From: Chryseolinea soli
GTDB lineage: Bacteria > Bacteroidota > Bacteroidia > Cytophagales > Cyclobacteriaceae
DNA: 64,000 bases
Direction of reading: 5' to 3'
NCBI RefSeq assembly: GCF_003589925.1
Contig: NZ_CP032382.1
Location: forward strand, 2,666,001-2,730,000
The stretch's first letter is position 1. Each line of letters begins with the position of its first letter. Below are positions 1 to 8,948 of the stretch, piece after piece. A model generated the notes under the pieces. The model ran no database searches. It was not told where the DNA came from and was given only the letters and a program-made list of their open reading frames with translations. The translations under genes were made by a program, and so were the position numbers.

Positions 1-2
1 CG

Positions 3-1709
3 CTTTTGATCAATGGCGTGTATAGCGCCGACGGCATGACCTGGAAGAAGAACGGACTCTCCACCGCGTCGAAGACGGCCGATGGATGGTCAATACCCAT
101 GCCGTTGAAAGTATCCACCCGCGGCGCAAAAAGTCCCGCATCGATGAGTGCCGATGGCAAGTCGATCGTGTTCAGCTTTGCGAAAGGCAAAACCAGCAAG
201 CTCTACGTGAGCGAACTCAACGAAAAAGGAAAATGGACCAAGCCGAAAAAGATCGAAGCCCTTTCGTCTGCCACCGCCAGCGAAGAAACGCCTTTCCTGC
301 TGGCCGACAACAAGACAATGTATTTTTCCAGCAACCGCAGCACCAACGGTAGCTATAACATCTATAAGACCACCCGCACCGGATCGGACTGGATCACCTG
401 GTCAGCACCCGTTGCCTTGAACGACACCATCAACACCGCTGGCTATGAGTCGTATTTCAAAACCAACGCCAACGGCAGCATGGGTTATTTTTCTTCTAAT
501 AACCAATCGCTGGGCGGCGCCGACATTTATAAGGTGAAAATTTATGAGGACAATCCTTTCATCATCGCCTCCGGTAAGATCCAAAATCAAAAGAGCAGCC
601 GTACGCTGAAAGGCAAGGCCGCAAAAATTCTCGTAAACGGCCAACCCGCCGACAGCGTTTGGATAAATGCTGACTCCGGGACCTACCGGTTGAAACTGCC
701 GATGCGCAAACGCTACGAGGTATCGGTGGTGGTGCCCGACTATAAAGAAGTGAAAGACGTGATCGATGCTTCCGAAATAAAAGAATACACCGAACTGAAC
801 AAAGATCTGAAGGCCGAACCGCTGACGTTCGTGACGGTGAAGGGTAAGCTGTTTATCAAAAACACCAACAGTATGCTTCCCCCAAAATCCAATGCAAAGA
901 TCGTCATCGACGGCGAACTGGTGGATTCTGCGCGCGTGGATAAAGACGCGGGAACCTATGAAGTGAAGCTCCCCCATGGCACACTCTATTACATGCAGGT
1001 GAGCGCCAAACATTTCGAATCCTTCCCCGAGCCCCTCGACCTGAACACCGTCGACGAATACCGAAGCATCACCTTGGATCTACTAGCCGACGCCGAAAAA
1101 ATGGCCATCGTCTCCGGCAAAGTGATCAACAAAAAGACTGGCCGCCCCTGGTCAGGCAATCCTGGCCTGAGGATCATGGTAGAAGGCATCGACAATTCCG
1201 CAGCCGCCATCGATTCATTGTTGGGTACCTACGACCTGCGTGTGCCCCTGAAGGAAGCCTATGTGATCAGTGCTACCGCCCCAGGTTTTTACCCCATCGC
1301 CGAAACCATCGACGTAACACACGAAACCAACGAAATAACACTGAGCCGCGATCTGTTGGTAGTGCCCATCGAAGTGGGCCAATCCGTTCGCCTCAACACG
1401 ATCTCGTTCGATCCGGATAAATCCGAACTAAAAGAAAGATCCTTCGCCGAACTTGACCGCCTGGCCGCGCTCCTGGAATCCGACAAAGCCATCCGCATCG
1501 AAATAGGCGACCACAGCGACAAAGCCGGAAAAGGAAAACTCTCCTCCGCCCGCGCCAAGACCGTCACCGAATACCTGATACAAAAAGGCATCGCCAAAGA
1601 CCGCATCGTCTCCAAAGGCTACGGAGGATCCAAACCCCTGGCCTCCGCCAAAACCGAAGAAGGCAAAGCAAAAAATCAACGCGTAGAATTCACCATCCTC
1701 CGAAAATAA
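3..1709 (+). CDS. PD40 / OmpA-domain envelope protein (5' partial)
   Basis: The reading frame is open to the window edge, so the N-terminus is missing; a TTG at position 6 is probably not the start. The first 180 visible residues contain PD40/WD40-like propeller blades (FSFAKGK, YFSSNRS, YFSSNNQS motifs). Three consecutive segments of about 90 residues follow, each beginning with a V/A-(S/K)-G-K strand and containing a GTY-(R/E/D)-(L/V) strand, resembling carboxypeptidase-regulatory Ig-like folds. The last 110 residues are an OmpA C-terminal peptidoglycan-binding domain (ISFDPDKSEL, then SSARAKTV and NQRVEFTI). The Asp and Arg expected to contact diaminopimelate are present, but the loop between them looks about four residues shorter than usual. 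This order is reminiscent of PorE, an accessory T9SS protein, but such proteins are multi-copy in Bacteroidota, so the exact role is unknown. Confidence 0.85.
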   Translation, partial: LLINGVYSADGMTWKKNGLSTASKTADGWSIPMPLKVSTRGAKSPASMSADGKSIVFSFAKGKTSKLYVSELNEKGKWTKPKKIEALSSATASEETPFLLADNKTMYFSSNRSTNGSYNIYKTTRTGSDWITWSAPVALNDTINTAGYESYFKTNANGSMGYFSSNNQSLGGADIYKVKIYEDNPFIIASGKIQNQKSSRTLKGKAAKILVNGQPADSVWINADSGTYRLKLPMRKRYEVSVVVPDYKEVKDVIDASEIKEYTELNKDLKAEPLTFVTVKGKLFIKNTNSMLPPKSNAKIVIDGELVDSARVDKDAGTYEVKLPHGTLYYMQVSAKHFESFPEPLDLNTVDEYRSITLDLLADAEKMAIVSGKVINKKTGRPWSGNPGLRIMVEGIDNSAAAIDSLLGTYDLRVPLKEAYVISATAPGFYPIAETIDVTHETNEITLSRDLLVVPIEVGQSVRLNTISFDPDKSELKERSFAELDRLAALLESDKAIRIEIGDHSDKAGKGKLSSARAKTVTEYLIQKGIAKDRIVSKGYGGSKPLASAKTEEGKAKNQRVEFTILRK

Positions 1710-1751
1710 CCTTTCGACAAGAGTCCACTTTCCGATTTTTTCAAATACACA

Positions 1752-1775
1752 AAACCCCGGCAGGCACCGGGGTTT
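1752..1775 (+). terminator. rho-independent terminator after OmpA-domain gene
   Basis: AAACCCCGG and CCGGGGTTT form a 9-bp perfect stem around the loop CAGGCA, followed by ACTTTTTA. It lies 42 bases after the stop codon. Confidence 0.8.
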
Positions 1776-1916
1776 ACTTTTTATATCTATTCCCAAATTA
1801 TTGACAACCGACTACTAATACTGGCTCCTGGCTTTCTGGCTCCTCTTTTTTTTTAACCCTCCTTATGGAATCCGACCGAACGCTGCATCCTAGCCATACA
1901 CTTTAATCCCACGGCC

Positions 1917-3803
1917 ATGAAAAGAATCTACACCATCGCCCTACTCTTCGTCTCCCTGATCCCCGCAGCGGCCCAGGAAGCTGAACAAAACGTTTCCTCC
2001 AAAATAAATCAAGTCGCCGTCTTTCTACAGGGCGCCCAGATCACGCGCCACGCTTCGGTTCCTTTGAAAGCCGGTGTCTCCATCCTGACCCTGACCGGAA
2101 TTGCTCCAGCCATTCAGCAGCAAAGCATCCAGGTGGACGGCCCGGCGTCTGTAAAGATCCTTTCGGTTTCCTTCCGCATCAACTACATGGAAGAACACAA
2201 GAAACCCGAGAAGATCAAGCTCCTCGAAGGAGAACGCAAACGGCTTGCGGCTTTGATCACGCAGGAAAAATCCATCCAGGAAGTCTACACAGAAGAAGAA
2301 AATATTTTAAAAACAAATAAGTCCATTGGCGGCACGGAGAAAGGTGTGGAGGTAGCCGAGTTGAAGGCCGCCATGGACTATTTTCGTCAACGCTTGCTGG
2401 ACATCAAGCAACAACTGATGCAGTCGGAGCGCACCATCCGTTCGTACCAGGAAGAGCTCGCCAAAGTGGATGCGCAATTAACAGAGCTTCGCGCCATCAA
2501 GGGACAACCCAGCGGCGAGATCGTGGTGAAAGTATCGACAAAGGCGGCCACCAACGCAGAGTTGGATGTGAATTATTTGGTGAACGAAGCGCGTTGGTTT
2601 CCTTCGTACGACATCCGCGCGAAGAACGTCAAAGCACCCGTTGGCATCACCTACAAAGCCAATGTGAGCCAGCAGTCGGGTGAAGATTGGGAAAATGTGA
2701 GCCTCACCATTTCGTCGGCCAATCCTTCGGAGCAAGGCGTGCGCCCGATCATCAAGCCTTGGATCGTGGGCTACAACAATGCTTTGTCTCGGCGAACGGT
2801 CTCCAATGCCATGATGGCGGTAACGGCCAACAATGAGGTACATGGGCGAGTGGTGGACGATGCAGGTCAACCCATTCCCGGTGTGAACATCGTCGTGAAG
2901 GGAACGAGTGTAGGCACGGTAACGGACGTGAACGGCAACTATTCAATACCCTTGACGTCCGACGCCGAAGTGGTCGTGTTTTCGTTTATCGGCTATAATG
3001 CCATTGAGAGAAGACTGGACAGGGCAAGCGAGGTCAATGTCCAAATGCTCCCGGACGTGTCTGCCCTGAGTGAGGTTGTGGTGATGGCCTACGGTTATAC
3101 TAGCGATGCTGCTCCTTCAGAAGCGCGATCCGGAATTTACGGATCATCTGCGCAAAAAATGAAACGCGCCCAGGTGGCCACAGAGGTCATCCGGCAAACC
3201 AACGTGGAATTCAAATTGGACGAGCCATTCTCCATAAAGTCAGACGGCGAAGTGCGCGCAACGGATATGATAGAGTACGAATTGCCTGCGATCTATGAAT
3301 ACTACTGCGTGCCCAAGCTGGAGGAAGACGCGTTTCTTACAGCCAAGATCATGGACTGGGATCAGTATAATTTTCTGGAGGGTGAAGCCAGCCTCTTCTT
3401 TGAAGGTAAATACATCGGCAAGAGCATACTCGACACGCGCAACACATCCGACACGCTCATTGTTTCACTGGGCCGCGACAGCAACGTTTTGGTGAAACGT
3501 GAAAAGAAAAAAGAATATTCGTCACGACAATTCGTTGGATCCAATCAGAAAGTTGCCCTGGCGTATGAGATCTCCATCCGGAACAAAAAGGGATTGCCCA
3601 TCAGCATCGTCATTGAAGACCAAATTCCCATTTCGAACGACAAAGAGATCACCGTGGACAAACTGGAAGACTCGCATGGCGAATACGATCACAACAGCGG
3701 CACGATCACCTGGAAAAAAGAAATTGCCTCGGGTAAAACGGAGATCATCAACCTGAAATATGCCGTGCGCTACCCGAAAGGAAACCGGATGTTTCTGGAG
3801 TGA
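1917..3803 (+). CDS. DUF4139 (MuiA-type) protein with inserted carboxypeptidase-regulatory domain
   Basis: A 628-residue exported protein; residues 1-19 form a signal peptide ending AAAQ. An N-terminal DUF4140-like region (about 25-125) is followed by a coiled-coil segment (about 85-200) and a DUF4139 beta-rich region containing VNEARWFPSYDIRA. The DUF4139 part is interrupted at about residues 306-400 by a domain reading GRVVDDAGQPIPGVNI, GTVTDVNGNYSI, then SEVVVMAYGY. That is the N-terminal extension of SusC/RagA TonB-dependent receptors, including a TonB-box-like tail. DUF4139 then resumes and ends in a KYAVRYPKG strand. Family members are annotated 'mucoidy inhibitor MuiA', but their function is not established. 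The gene stands alone and ends flush against the convergent rlmB. Confidence 0.85.
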   Translation: MKRIYTIALLFVSLIPAAAQEAEQNVSSKINQVAVFLQGAQITRHASVPLKAGVSILTLTGIAPAIQQQSIQVDGPASVKILSVSFRINYMEEHKKPEKIKLLEGERKRLAALITQEKSIQEVYTEEENILKTNKSIGGTEKGVEVAELKAAMDYFRQRLLDIKQQLMQSERTIRSYQEELAKVDAQLTELRAIKGQPSGEIVVKVSTKAATNAELDVNYLVNEARWFPSYDIRAKNVKAPVGITYKANVSQQSGEDWENVSLTISSANPSEQGVRPIIKPWIVGYNNALSRRTVSNAMMAVTANNEVHGRVVDDAGQPIPGVNIVVKGTSVGTVTDVNGNYSIPLTSDAEVVVFSFIGYNAIERRLDRASEVNVQMLPDVSALSEVVVMAYGYTSDAAPSEARSGIYGSSAQKMKRAQVATEVIRQTNVEFKLDEPFSIKSDGEVRATDMIEYELPAIYEYYCVPKLEEDAFLTAKIMDWDQYNFLEGEASLFFEGKYIGKSILDTRNTSDTLIVSLGRDSNVLVKREKKKEYSSRQFVGSNQKVALAYEISIRNKKGLPISIVIEDQIPISNDKEITVDKLEDSHGEYDHNSGTITWKKEIASGKTEIINLKYAVRYPKGNRMFLE

Positions 3804-4541
3804 TCAGTTGCCGTGTTGACGGAGCACTTCATAGATCGCTACACCGGCAGCCACCGACACGTTGAGTGAACCGATCTTTCCTTTCAACGGAATGCGGGCC
3901 AACTCATCGGCTTCTTTCAAAAAGGCATCGCTGATGCCATCTTCTTCTGAGCCGAGGATGAGGGCGATGGGGCCAGTAAGCGTGAGGGAGTACAAGCTCT
4001 TCTCGGTTTTTTCCGTGCAGGCTACGATGCGGATACCATTGTCGTGCAACAACTGGATGGTTTTCTTCATGTCCTTCTCACGGCAGATCGGCAGGTGGTT
4101 CAACGCCCCTGCCGATGTTTTCATGGCATCGCTTGTTATCGGGGCACTTCCTTTTTCACCGACGATGATGCCCGTCATGCCGGCACATTCAGCAGTGCGC
4201 ACGATGGCACCAAAATTTCGTACGTCGGTGATGCGGTCGAGGATGAGGAAAAAGGGTTCGCGTCCTTCCTGGTATGCTTTGTAGATAAGATCGTCAACGG
4301 AAGAATAGCTCACCGCGGAAAGAATGCAGATCACACCCTGGTGATTTTTCGTCGACAGGCGTTTGAGCTTTTCGGGAGGCACAAAGAGGATGGGCACATT
4401 GTTGTTGCGTGCCACGGCGATGAGCTCTTTCACCAGGTCGTTGGTGAGGCCCGACTGGATCATTACTTTGTCAATATCTTTTCCTGCCAGGATCGCCTCG
4501 ATGACGGCCCGGGTGCCATAGATCATATCTGTTTTTTCCAT
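3804..4541 (-). CDS. rlmB: 23S rRNA (guanosine-2'-O)-methyltransferase RlmB (SpoU family)
   Basis: A 245-residue TrmH/RlmB-type SPOUT methyltransferase, expected to methylate the 2'-OH of G2251 in the 23S rRNA peptidyl-transferase loop using S-adenosylmethionine. Residues 1-75 form the substrate-binding domain (MIYGTRAVIEAI, NHQGVICI). The three SpoU motifs are all present: DRITDVRNFGAIVRTAE (about 103-119), LILGSEEDGIS (about 195-205) and IPLKGKIGSLNVSVAAG (about 216-232). The methyl-donor knot residues look intact. It is the last gene of a minus-strand run, 13 bases after the pterin dehydratase stop. SPOUT paralogues are easily confused, so the exact target is inferred from overall length and the N-terminal domain. 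Confidence 0.9.
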   Translation of the reverse strand: MEKTDMIYGTRAVIEAILAGKDIDKVMIQSGLTNDLVKELIAVARNNNVPILFVPPEKLKRLSTKNHQGVICILSAVSYSSVDDLIYKAYQEGREPFFLILDRITDVRNFGAIVRTAECAGMTGIIVGEKGSAPITSDAMKTSAGALNHLPICREKDMKKTIQLLHDNGIRIVACTEKTEKSLYSLTLTGPIALILGSEEDGISDAFLKEADELARIPLKGKIGSLNVSVAAGVAIYEVLRQHGN

Positions 4542-4554
4542 TGCGAAATGTTGC

Positions 4555-4809
4555 TCAGCGGTTAGTGGCCAGCCGGTCGATCTCCTTGGCCAGCTTGCGG
4601 TCTTTGTCCGTCACGATGTTGCCGGCATCGTGGGTGGAAAGCGCAAAGCTAACGGTGTTGTAAGTGTTCGTCCAGGTGGGATGGTGATTCATTTTTTCGG
4701 CCGTTATAGCCACTTTGGTCATAAAGGCGAAGGCCTCCGTAAAATCGGCGAAGGTGAACGTCTTCTTCAGGGTGTTGTTGTCGGTAGTCCATTCCATAAG
4801 CCTTTGCAT
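4555..4809 (-). CDS. phhB: 4a-hydroxytetrahydrobiopterin dehydratase (pterin-4a-carbinolamine dehydratase)
   Basis: An 84-residue DCoH/PhhB-family enzyme, which dehydrates 4a-hydroxytetrahydrobiopterin during cofactor recycling for aromatic amino-acid hydroxylases. The diagnostic cluster is present: AEKMNHHPTW (the two His are catalytic), NTVSFALSTHDAG and a C-terminal TDKDRKLAKEID. I chose the ATG at 4809 (MQRLMEW), because an upstream frame extension to 4860 adds 17 residues not typical of the family; an ATG at 4797 is also possible. No phenylalanine hydroxylase gene is visible nearby. It lies between DUF493 and rlmB in a tightly packed run. Confidence 0.88.
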   Translation of the reverse strand: MQRLMEWTTDNNTLKKTFTFADFTEAFAFMTKVAITAEKMNHHPTWTNTYNTVSFALSTHDAGNIVTDKDRKLAKEIDRLATNR

Positions 4810-4864
4810 TTTTTTGTGATACGAAATTCTTTTTGCGCCGTCCGCCTGTGATCCACACAAGCGA

Positions 4865-5128
4865 TCAAAGCGCCACGATACCTTCTATTTCCGCGGCCAG
4901 CTGGTATAATTCGATCACGGCATCGCTGGAGGGCATCATGGCCTGTATGGTAACGCTGGTGTAGTTGCCTTGTTTTGACAATTTTTCGGTGGCCGTGTTG
5001 TTCGGGAACAACTTCTTCACTTGTTCTTCCTTGCCGGTGGGTACGATGAATTTAAACACGTAGATCTCGGGCCAGGCATAGTGCTGGTCAAGCTTTTCCC
5101 GAAACGAATCGACCCAGTTTTGGTCCAT
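4865..5128 (-). CDS. DUF493 family (YbeD-like) protein
   Basis: An 87-residue small cytosolic protein of the DUF493/YbeD ferredoxin-like family, whose E. coli relative sits beside lipoate genes but whose role is not settled. Visible family features are YVFKFIVPTGKE in the first strand, NYTSVTIQAMMPSSD in the middle, and a final helix YQLAAEIEGI. The ATG at 5128 (MDQNWVDSFREK) fits family length; the open frame extends 14 codons further without support. It lies 59 bases downstream of the PpiD-like gene and 55 bases upstream of the dehydratase start, so it is probably co-transcribed with both. Confidence 0.8.
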   Translation of the reverse strand: MDQNWVDSFREKLDQHYAWPEIYVFKFIVPTGKEEQVKKLFPNNTATEKLSKQGNYTSVTIQAMMPSSDAVIELYQLAAEIEGIVAL

Positions 5129-5187
5129 ATGAAATGGCAACGCCCCCCAATGGCTCGGGAGGCGTGGCATAAAGATTTTTGCAATAC

Positions 5188-7296
5188 TTAAAAGAACCGG
5201 TAGCGCTTGTCTACAATGTCGGCATTTTCTTTAATGGCATCGGCGATGCCCGCGCTATTGCGATTCACGGCATTTTGTTCCAGTCCGGCTTTGTAGGTGG
5301 CGTAATCGCCAACGGCAGGAGCGATGGTCTTGTTTTGCAATTCCACGATCACCACACCGTTCTCACCGGCCAGGGGCTTGGAACGTTTTCCGTTCTCCAG
5401 TCCGAAGGCAACACCTACGGCTTGCGGATCGAATCCGACAGTAGGCAATGAGTTGCTGTTCAATTTCAGATCGCTGCTGGAATAAACATTGGCGTCGGTG
5501 CCAAAAGAAGCGGCGATCTCTTCCAGCGTGCCTTTGGCGGCGCTGAGTTTATCGATAATAACTTTTCCTTTCAGTTCATTGCGAACAGCGGGTGTGATCT
5601 CCGCTTTCACCGAGGCCAGGGGCTTGTAGCCTTTCTTGATCTCGTTGGTCATCACCACCACCACGTTCTCTTCCTGCAGGTCGAATACTTGCGAGATCTT
5701 GCCGACAGAAGCTTCTCTGAAAAGCCACTGCACGATCGAGCGGGCTTCACCCAGTGTGCCTATGCGACGGTCGCCGGCCACTACGTTCTTGGCTTCCTGC
5801 AACACGAGGCCTTGTTCTTTTGCGCGCTTCTCGAAATCGGCAACGCCACTCAGATCCGATGTGAAGGCTTCAGCCTTGCGGAAGGCTTCGTTCAGCGTGG
5901 CATCGGTCGGCACGATCTCGCGCTCGATGATGGCCAGCTTATAGGCTTTGTTGGTTTTGGGTTCTGTTACGGAAATGATGTGATAACCAAATTCGGTTTC
6001 CACCACGTCGTTCAGAACACCGGATTTGCTTGCACTGAACACGGCATCCTGGAAGGGCTTCACCATTTGTCCACTGCTGAACCAGCCCAGGTCGCCACCG
6101 CGGCTCGCGGTTCCGTCTGTACCAAATTCGGCAGCTTTTGCACCGAAGTTGGCGCCGGCTTTAATGTCTTTCAAAATGCCTTGGGCCTTGGCTTTGGCTT
6201 CTTTCTTGGCGGCTTCGCTGGCGTCGGCCCATTTAATGAGAATGTGGCTGGCGCGGGCGCTATATACGGTGTCGTTGAAGACCTTGGAAACTTTCACCAC
6301 TTTATACACCTGGCCATCCAGGAAGGGTCCGATCACTTTGCCTTGCACGAGGCTGTCGGGCGAAAGAAATACCGGCATGGTCACCGCATTGTAAGTAGCA
6401 TATGCATTTTTGCTGTCGGAGCTTTTTGCAGCATAAACCGAGTCTTCAGAAGAAGTTTTGAACTCGTTCACATCGCGGGCCAATTCTTCTTTCACGGTGA
6501 GGCTATCGGAAGCCGAGGCTACTACCGGGATCGACACAAACTTGATGTCGCGGCTTTCTTCAGTTTTGAATTTCTCTACATTCTTGTTGTAGTAAGCTTT
6601 CAACGCATCTTCGGTCACGTTCACGGCCGAGTCGCTTACGGCGAAATAAGGAACGTAAACATAACGCACTTCAGCAACGTCAGTCTGCTGATGATATTCG
6701 CGTTCGGCCTCGGCGGCAGTAACGTAAGTGCTTTTGATCAACAGGTTTTCGTATTTGATACGCTCACGACCGGGCTTCAGGTCGCGTTGGAACAGTTCCC
6801 AGCGGATGCGGGGTTCAGACTCCAAAGGCATGGTCTTGAGTTGGGCGGCATAGGCCGACACTTTATTGGGATCGAACTGGCCGGTGGCCGGGTCGGTGAA
6901 AGCCATTTTTACGTTGGGGTCAACATTTTTTCCTACGAGCATATCCAGTTGCTCGTCTTCGGAAACTTCAACACCCACTTTGGCATATTCGGCCTGAATG
7001 GCATTGCGGGCAATGAGCAGATCCCAGGCTTGCTGGCGAATGCTGGGCATCTCGCGCTCGCCGGGCTCACGACCGAAATTGAGGAAATAATTTTGTTCGC
7101 GTTCGCGGATCACGGACTGATATTCGTCGTAGGAGATCTCCTTGCCGGCGATCTCACCCACGGAATTTTTTCCCCAGTTGAGGATAGAAGACTTACCGCT
7201 AAAAATGTCGTTCAGAGTAAAAGCCGCGATCGCAATAAACACGAAAATTACCACCCAGGTACCCATCTTATTGCGCAACGTTCCAATAAATGCCAT
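5188..7296 (-). CDS. SurA_N/PPIC peptidylprolyl isomerase (PpiD-like periplasmic foldase)
   Basis: A 702-residue membrane-anchored foldase. A short cytoplasmic N-terminus (MAFIGTLRNKMGTW) leads into one transmembrane helix at about residues 13-31, so the rest faces the periplasm. A SurA_N-like helical domain covers about 35-220, with the segment SYDEYQSVIREREQ. A parvulin/PPIC domain lies at about 345-450 (SRASHILIKW, GGDLGWFSSGQM, TEFGYHIISV). A second, more diverged beta-rich region follows. It probably assists folding of secreted and outer-membrane proteins, as PpiD does in E. coli. I prefer the ATG at 7296 over an upstream in-frame ATG at 7320, because the MAFIGTLRNK opening is usual for this group. 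Confidence 0.9.
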   Translation of the reverse strand: MAFIGTLRNKMGTWVVIFVFIAIAAFTLNDIFSGKSSILNWGKNSVGEIAGKEISYDEYQSVIREREQNYFLNFGREPGEREMPSIRQQAWDLLIARNAIQAEYAKVGVEVSEDEQLDMLVGKNVDPNVKMAFTDPATGQFDPNKVSAYAAQLKTMPLESEPRIRWELFQRDLKPGRERIKYENLLIKSTYVTAAEAEREYHQQTDVAEVRYVYVPYFAVSDSAVNVTEDALKAYYNKNVEKFKTEESRDIKFVSIPVVASASDSLTVKEELARDVNEFKTSSEDSVYAAKSSDSKNAYATYNAVTMPVFLSPDSLVQGKVIGPFLDGQVYKVVKVSKVFNDTVYSARASHILIKWADASEAAKKEAKAKAQGILKDIKAGANFGAKAAEFGTDGTASRGGDLGWFSSGQMVKPFQDAVFSASKSGVLNDVVETEFGYHIISVTEPKTNKAYKLAIIEREIVPTDATLNEAFRKAEAFTSDLSGVADFEKRAKEQGLVLQEAKNVVAGDRRIGTLGEARSIVQWLFREASVGKISQVFDLQEENVVVVMTNEIKKGYKPLASVKAEITPAVRNELKGKVIIDKLSAAKGTLEEIAASFGTDANVYSSSDLKLNSNSLPTVGFDPQAVGVAFGLENGKRSKPLAGENGVVIVELQNKTIAPAVGDYATYKAGLEQNAVNRNSAGIADAIKENADIVDKRYRFF

Positions 7297-7317
7297 AATG
7301 TAAATTTTAAAGAGCCG

Positions 7318-7325
7318 CAAATTTA
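7318..7325 (-). promoter_or_regulatory. possible -7 promoter element for the foldase gene
   Basis: The minus strand reads TAAATTTG, matching the Bacteroidota -7 consensus TAnnTTTG, 22 bases before the ATG at 7296. I found no TTG at the expected -33 spacing, so it is only a half match. Confidence 0.4.
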
Positions 7326-7437
7326 ACCCGTTATCTCTATTAGAAAAATAGCGCTGAAAAAAAGACGGGGTTGGACGGCAAAAAGTTAATAGAATGGCCC
7401 TGAATAGCAGTATTTTAACCCTTTCGCGGGGGCCGTT

Positions 7438-8712
7438 TCAGGCCGTTTCTTCCGCTTTTTCCAGGGTCACCTTCACCGTGCCGATGCGGTTGTCTAAAGT
7501 GGACTGAATGGTGAAGGTATAGGGGGGCATATGGAAGGCCTGGCCGGTCTTCGGAAAGTCCTCCGCCAGGGCCAGGATGAGGCCGCCCAGCGTTTCATAC
7601 TCGCCCTCGGGCAGCTTCCAGCCATAGGTCTCGTTGAGATAGTCTATTTCCAGGCGGGCGCTCACCAGGTAGGTGTGGTCGTCCTGCTGTTGCTCCACCA
7701 GCGTGTCTTCGTCGTGCTCGTCTTCGATGTCGCCAAAGATCTCCTCGATCACATCTTCCATGCTCACAATGCCCGAAGTGCCGCCGAACTCGTCGACCAC
7801 CACGGCCAGGCTTTTGCGTTCGTTGATGAAGCGGATCATGAGCTCGTTGGCCAGCGAAGTTTCGGCGACGATGATGATGGGGGTGAGAATGTCGCGGATG
7901 TGTTGTGGCTTTTTGAAAAGCGATGAGGAGTGACAATAGCCCACCACGTCGTCGATCACCTGGTTGTAGATGATCACCTTCGAGTGGCCGCTCTCCACAA
8001 AGGCTTCGCGCAACGTGCCGATGCTTTCGTTTATTTCCGTGGCGGTGATCTCCGTGCGGGGGATCATGCATTCGCGCACTTTCACGGTTTTAAATTCCAG
8101 GGCATTGTAGAAGATCTTCTTGTCTACGTGCAGCACTTCGGCGTCGGGCTTCACGTTGTAGATCTTTTTCAGGTATTGATTCAGATCGGTAAAGCCAAAG
8201 ACGGGCCGCTGGTCGTTGTAGGGCAAGTGCAGCACGCGGAGGGTGATCCATCGCGAAAGCGAAACCAACGGATACATGAGCCAGAAGAGTAAAACAAAGC
8301 AAAGGCCAAACAGCGGCGCCAGCGCAAAGAGGATGCGCTCGGGACTGAGCCTGAAAATACGATGCGATAAAATGTCGGACGTGAACGTGAGCAGTGCGGT
8401 GGTGATCAGGGTTTGCAGCAGCACTTGCAGGGTCATGTACTGCGGTCCGAATTGTGCGCCAAATGCCGGCGCCATCCACAGGGCCATGCCAAAGCTGAAG
8501 CCGGCCAGGGCCAGGGTGTTGCCCACACGGGTGGTGCCCACAAACCAGGTGGGACGTTTCATGAAATAGGAAATGATGTCGTAGGGGAGCCGTGGATATT
8601 TTCCTACGGGAACGCGGTCCATGTGCACGTGGCGAAAGGCCGTCTCCATACCCGAGAAGAAAAACGAAAACGCCAAGGCGATCATACTACCCGGGAAGAG
8701 GAGAGCATTCAT
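7438..8712 (-). CDS. CNNM / CBS / CorC_HlyC-domain transporter ('hemolysin family')
   Basis: A 424-residue protein with the standard CNNM order: four hydrophobic helices in residues 1-170 (DUF21/CNNM), a CBS pair at about 185-320 (VRECMIPRTEITA, HSKVIIYN, LAVVVDEFGGTSGIVSMEDVIEEIFGDI in pieces), and a C-terminal CorC_HlyC domain at about 335-420. Relatives are linked to magnesium/cobalt efflux; the 'hemolysin' name is historical. In Bacteroidota a member of this group next to a GldE-like gene can be a gliding component, but nothing here separates that from a general transporter. I chose the ATG at 8712 because the frame further upstream runs through the preceding small gene. Confidence 0.88.
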   Translation of the reverse strand: MNALLFPGSMIALAFSFFFSGMETAFRHVHMDRVPVGKYPRLPYDIISYFMKRPTWFVGTTRVGNTLALAGFSFGMALWMAPAFGAQFGPQYMTLQVLLQTLITTALLTFTSDILSHRIFRLSPERILFALAPLFGLCFVLLFWLMYPLVSLSRWITLRVLHLPYNDQRPVFGFTDLNQYLKKIYNVKPDAEVLHVDKKIFYNALEFKTVKVRECMIPRTEITATEINESIGTLREAFVESGHSKVIIYNQVIDDVVGYCHSSSLFKKPQHIRDILTPIIIVAETSLANELMIRFINERKSLAVVVDEFGGTSGIVSMEDVIEEIFGDIEDEHDEDTLVEQQQDDHTYLVSARLEIDYLNETYGWKLPEGEYETLGGLILALAEDFPKTGQAFHMPPYTFTIQSTLDNRIGTVKVTLEKAEETA

Positions 8713-8714
8713 GG

Positions 8715-8873
8715 TTATTTCTTCTTCTTTCTCAAAATATACAGAAAATAGAAAATCGTGGTGAGCATTATGGCCCAGTAGCCTTTTCCCAGGCCCAAGG
8801 TCATGATTTGGTGGATGCCGATGATAAAAAAAGCTATCGCAAGCGAAAACAGGAGAACGTCGATCAATTTCAT
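8715..8873 (-). CDS. small hydrophobic membrane protein (52 aa)
   Basis: A 52-residue ORF starting MKLIDVLLFSLAIAFF, with two hydrophobic stretches (about 4-22 and 28-45) and a basic end, YILRKKKK. It would span the inner membrane twice. Its stop lies two bases before the start of the CNNM gene, so translation may be coupled. I do not recognise a family. The ATG at 8873 fits a compact protein; the open frame extends to 8933 but with a non-hydrophobic leader. Confidence 0.65.
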   Translation of the reverse strand: MKLIDVLLFSLAIAFFIIGIHQIMTLGLGKGYWAIMLTTIFYFLYILRKKKK

Positions 8874-8948
8874 GCTCCTGCAAAAATAGCGATTTTTCAG
8901 ACGGGTCGGGAAAACAATGATTATACCGGCCAACGGCGCAGCAGGAGC

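Noticed and set aside
5689..7326. 545-codon plus-strand ORF
   Set aside because: Antisense shadow of the PpiD-like gene; the minus-strand product has clear SurA_N and PPIC motifs.
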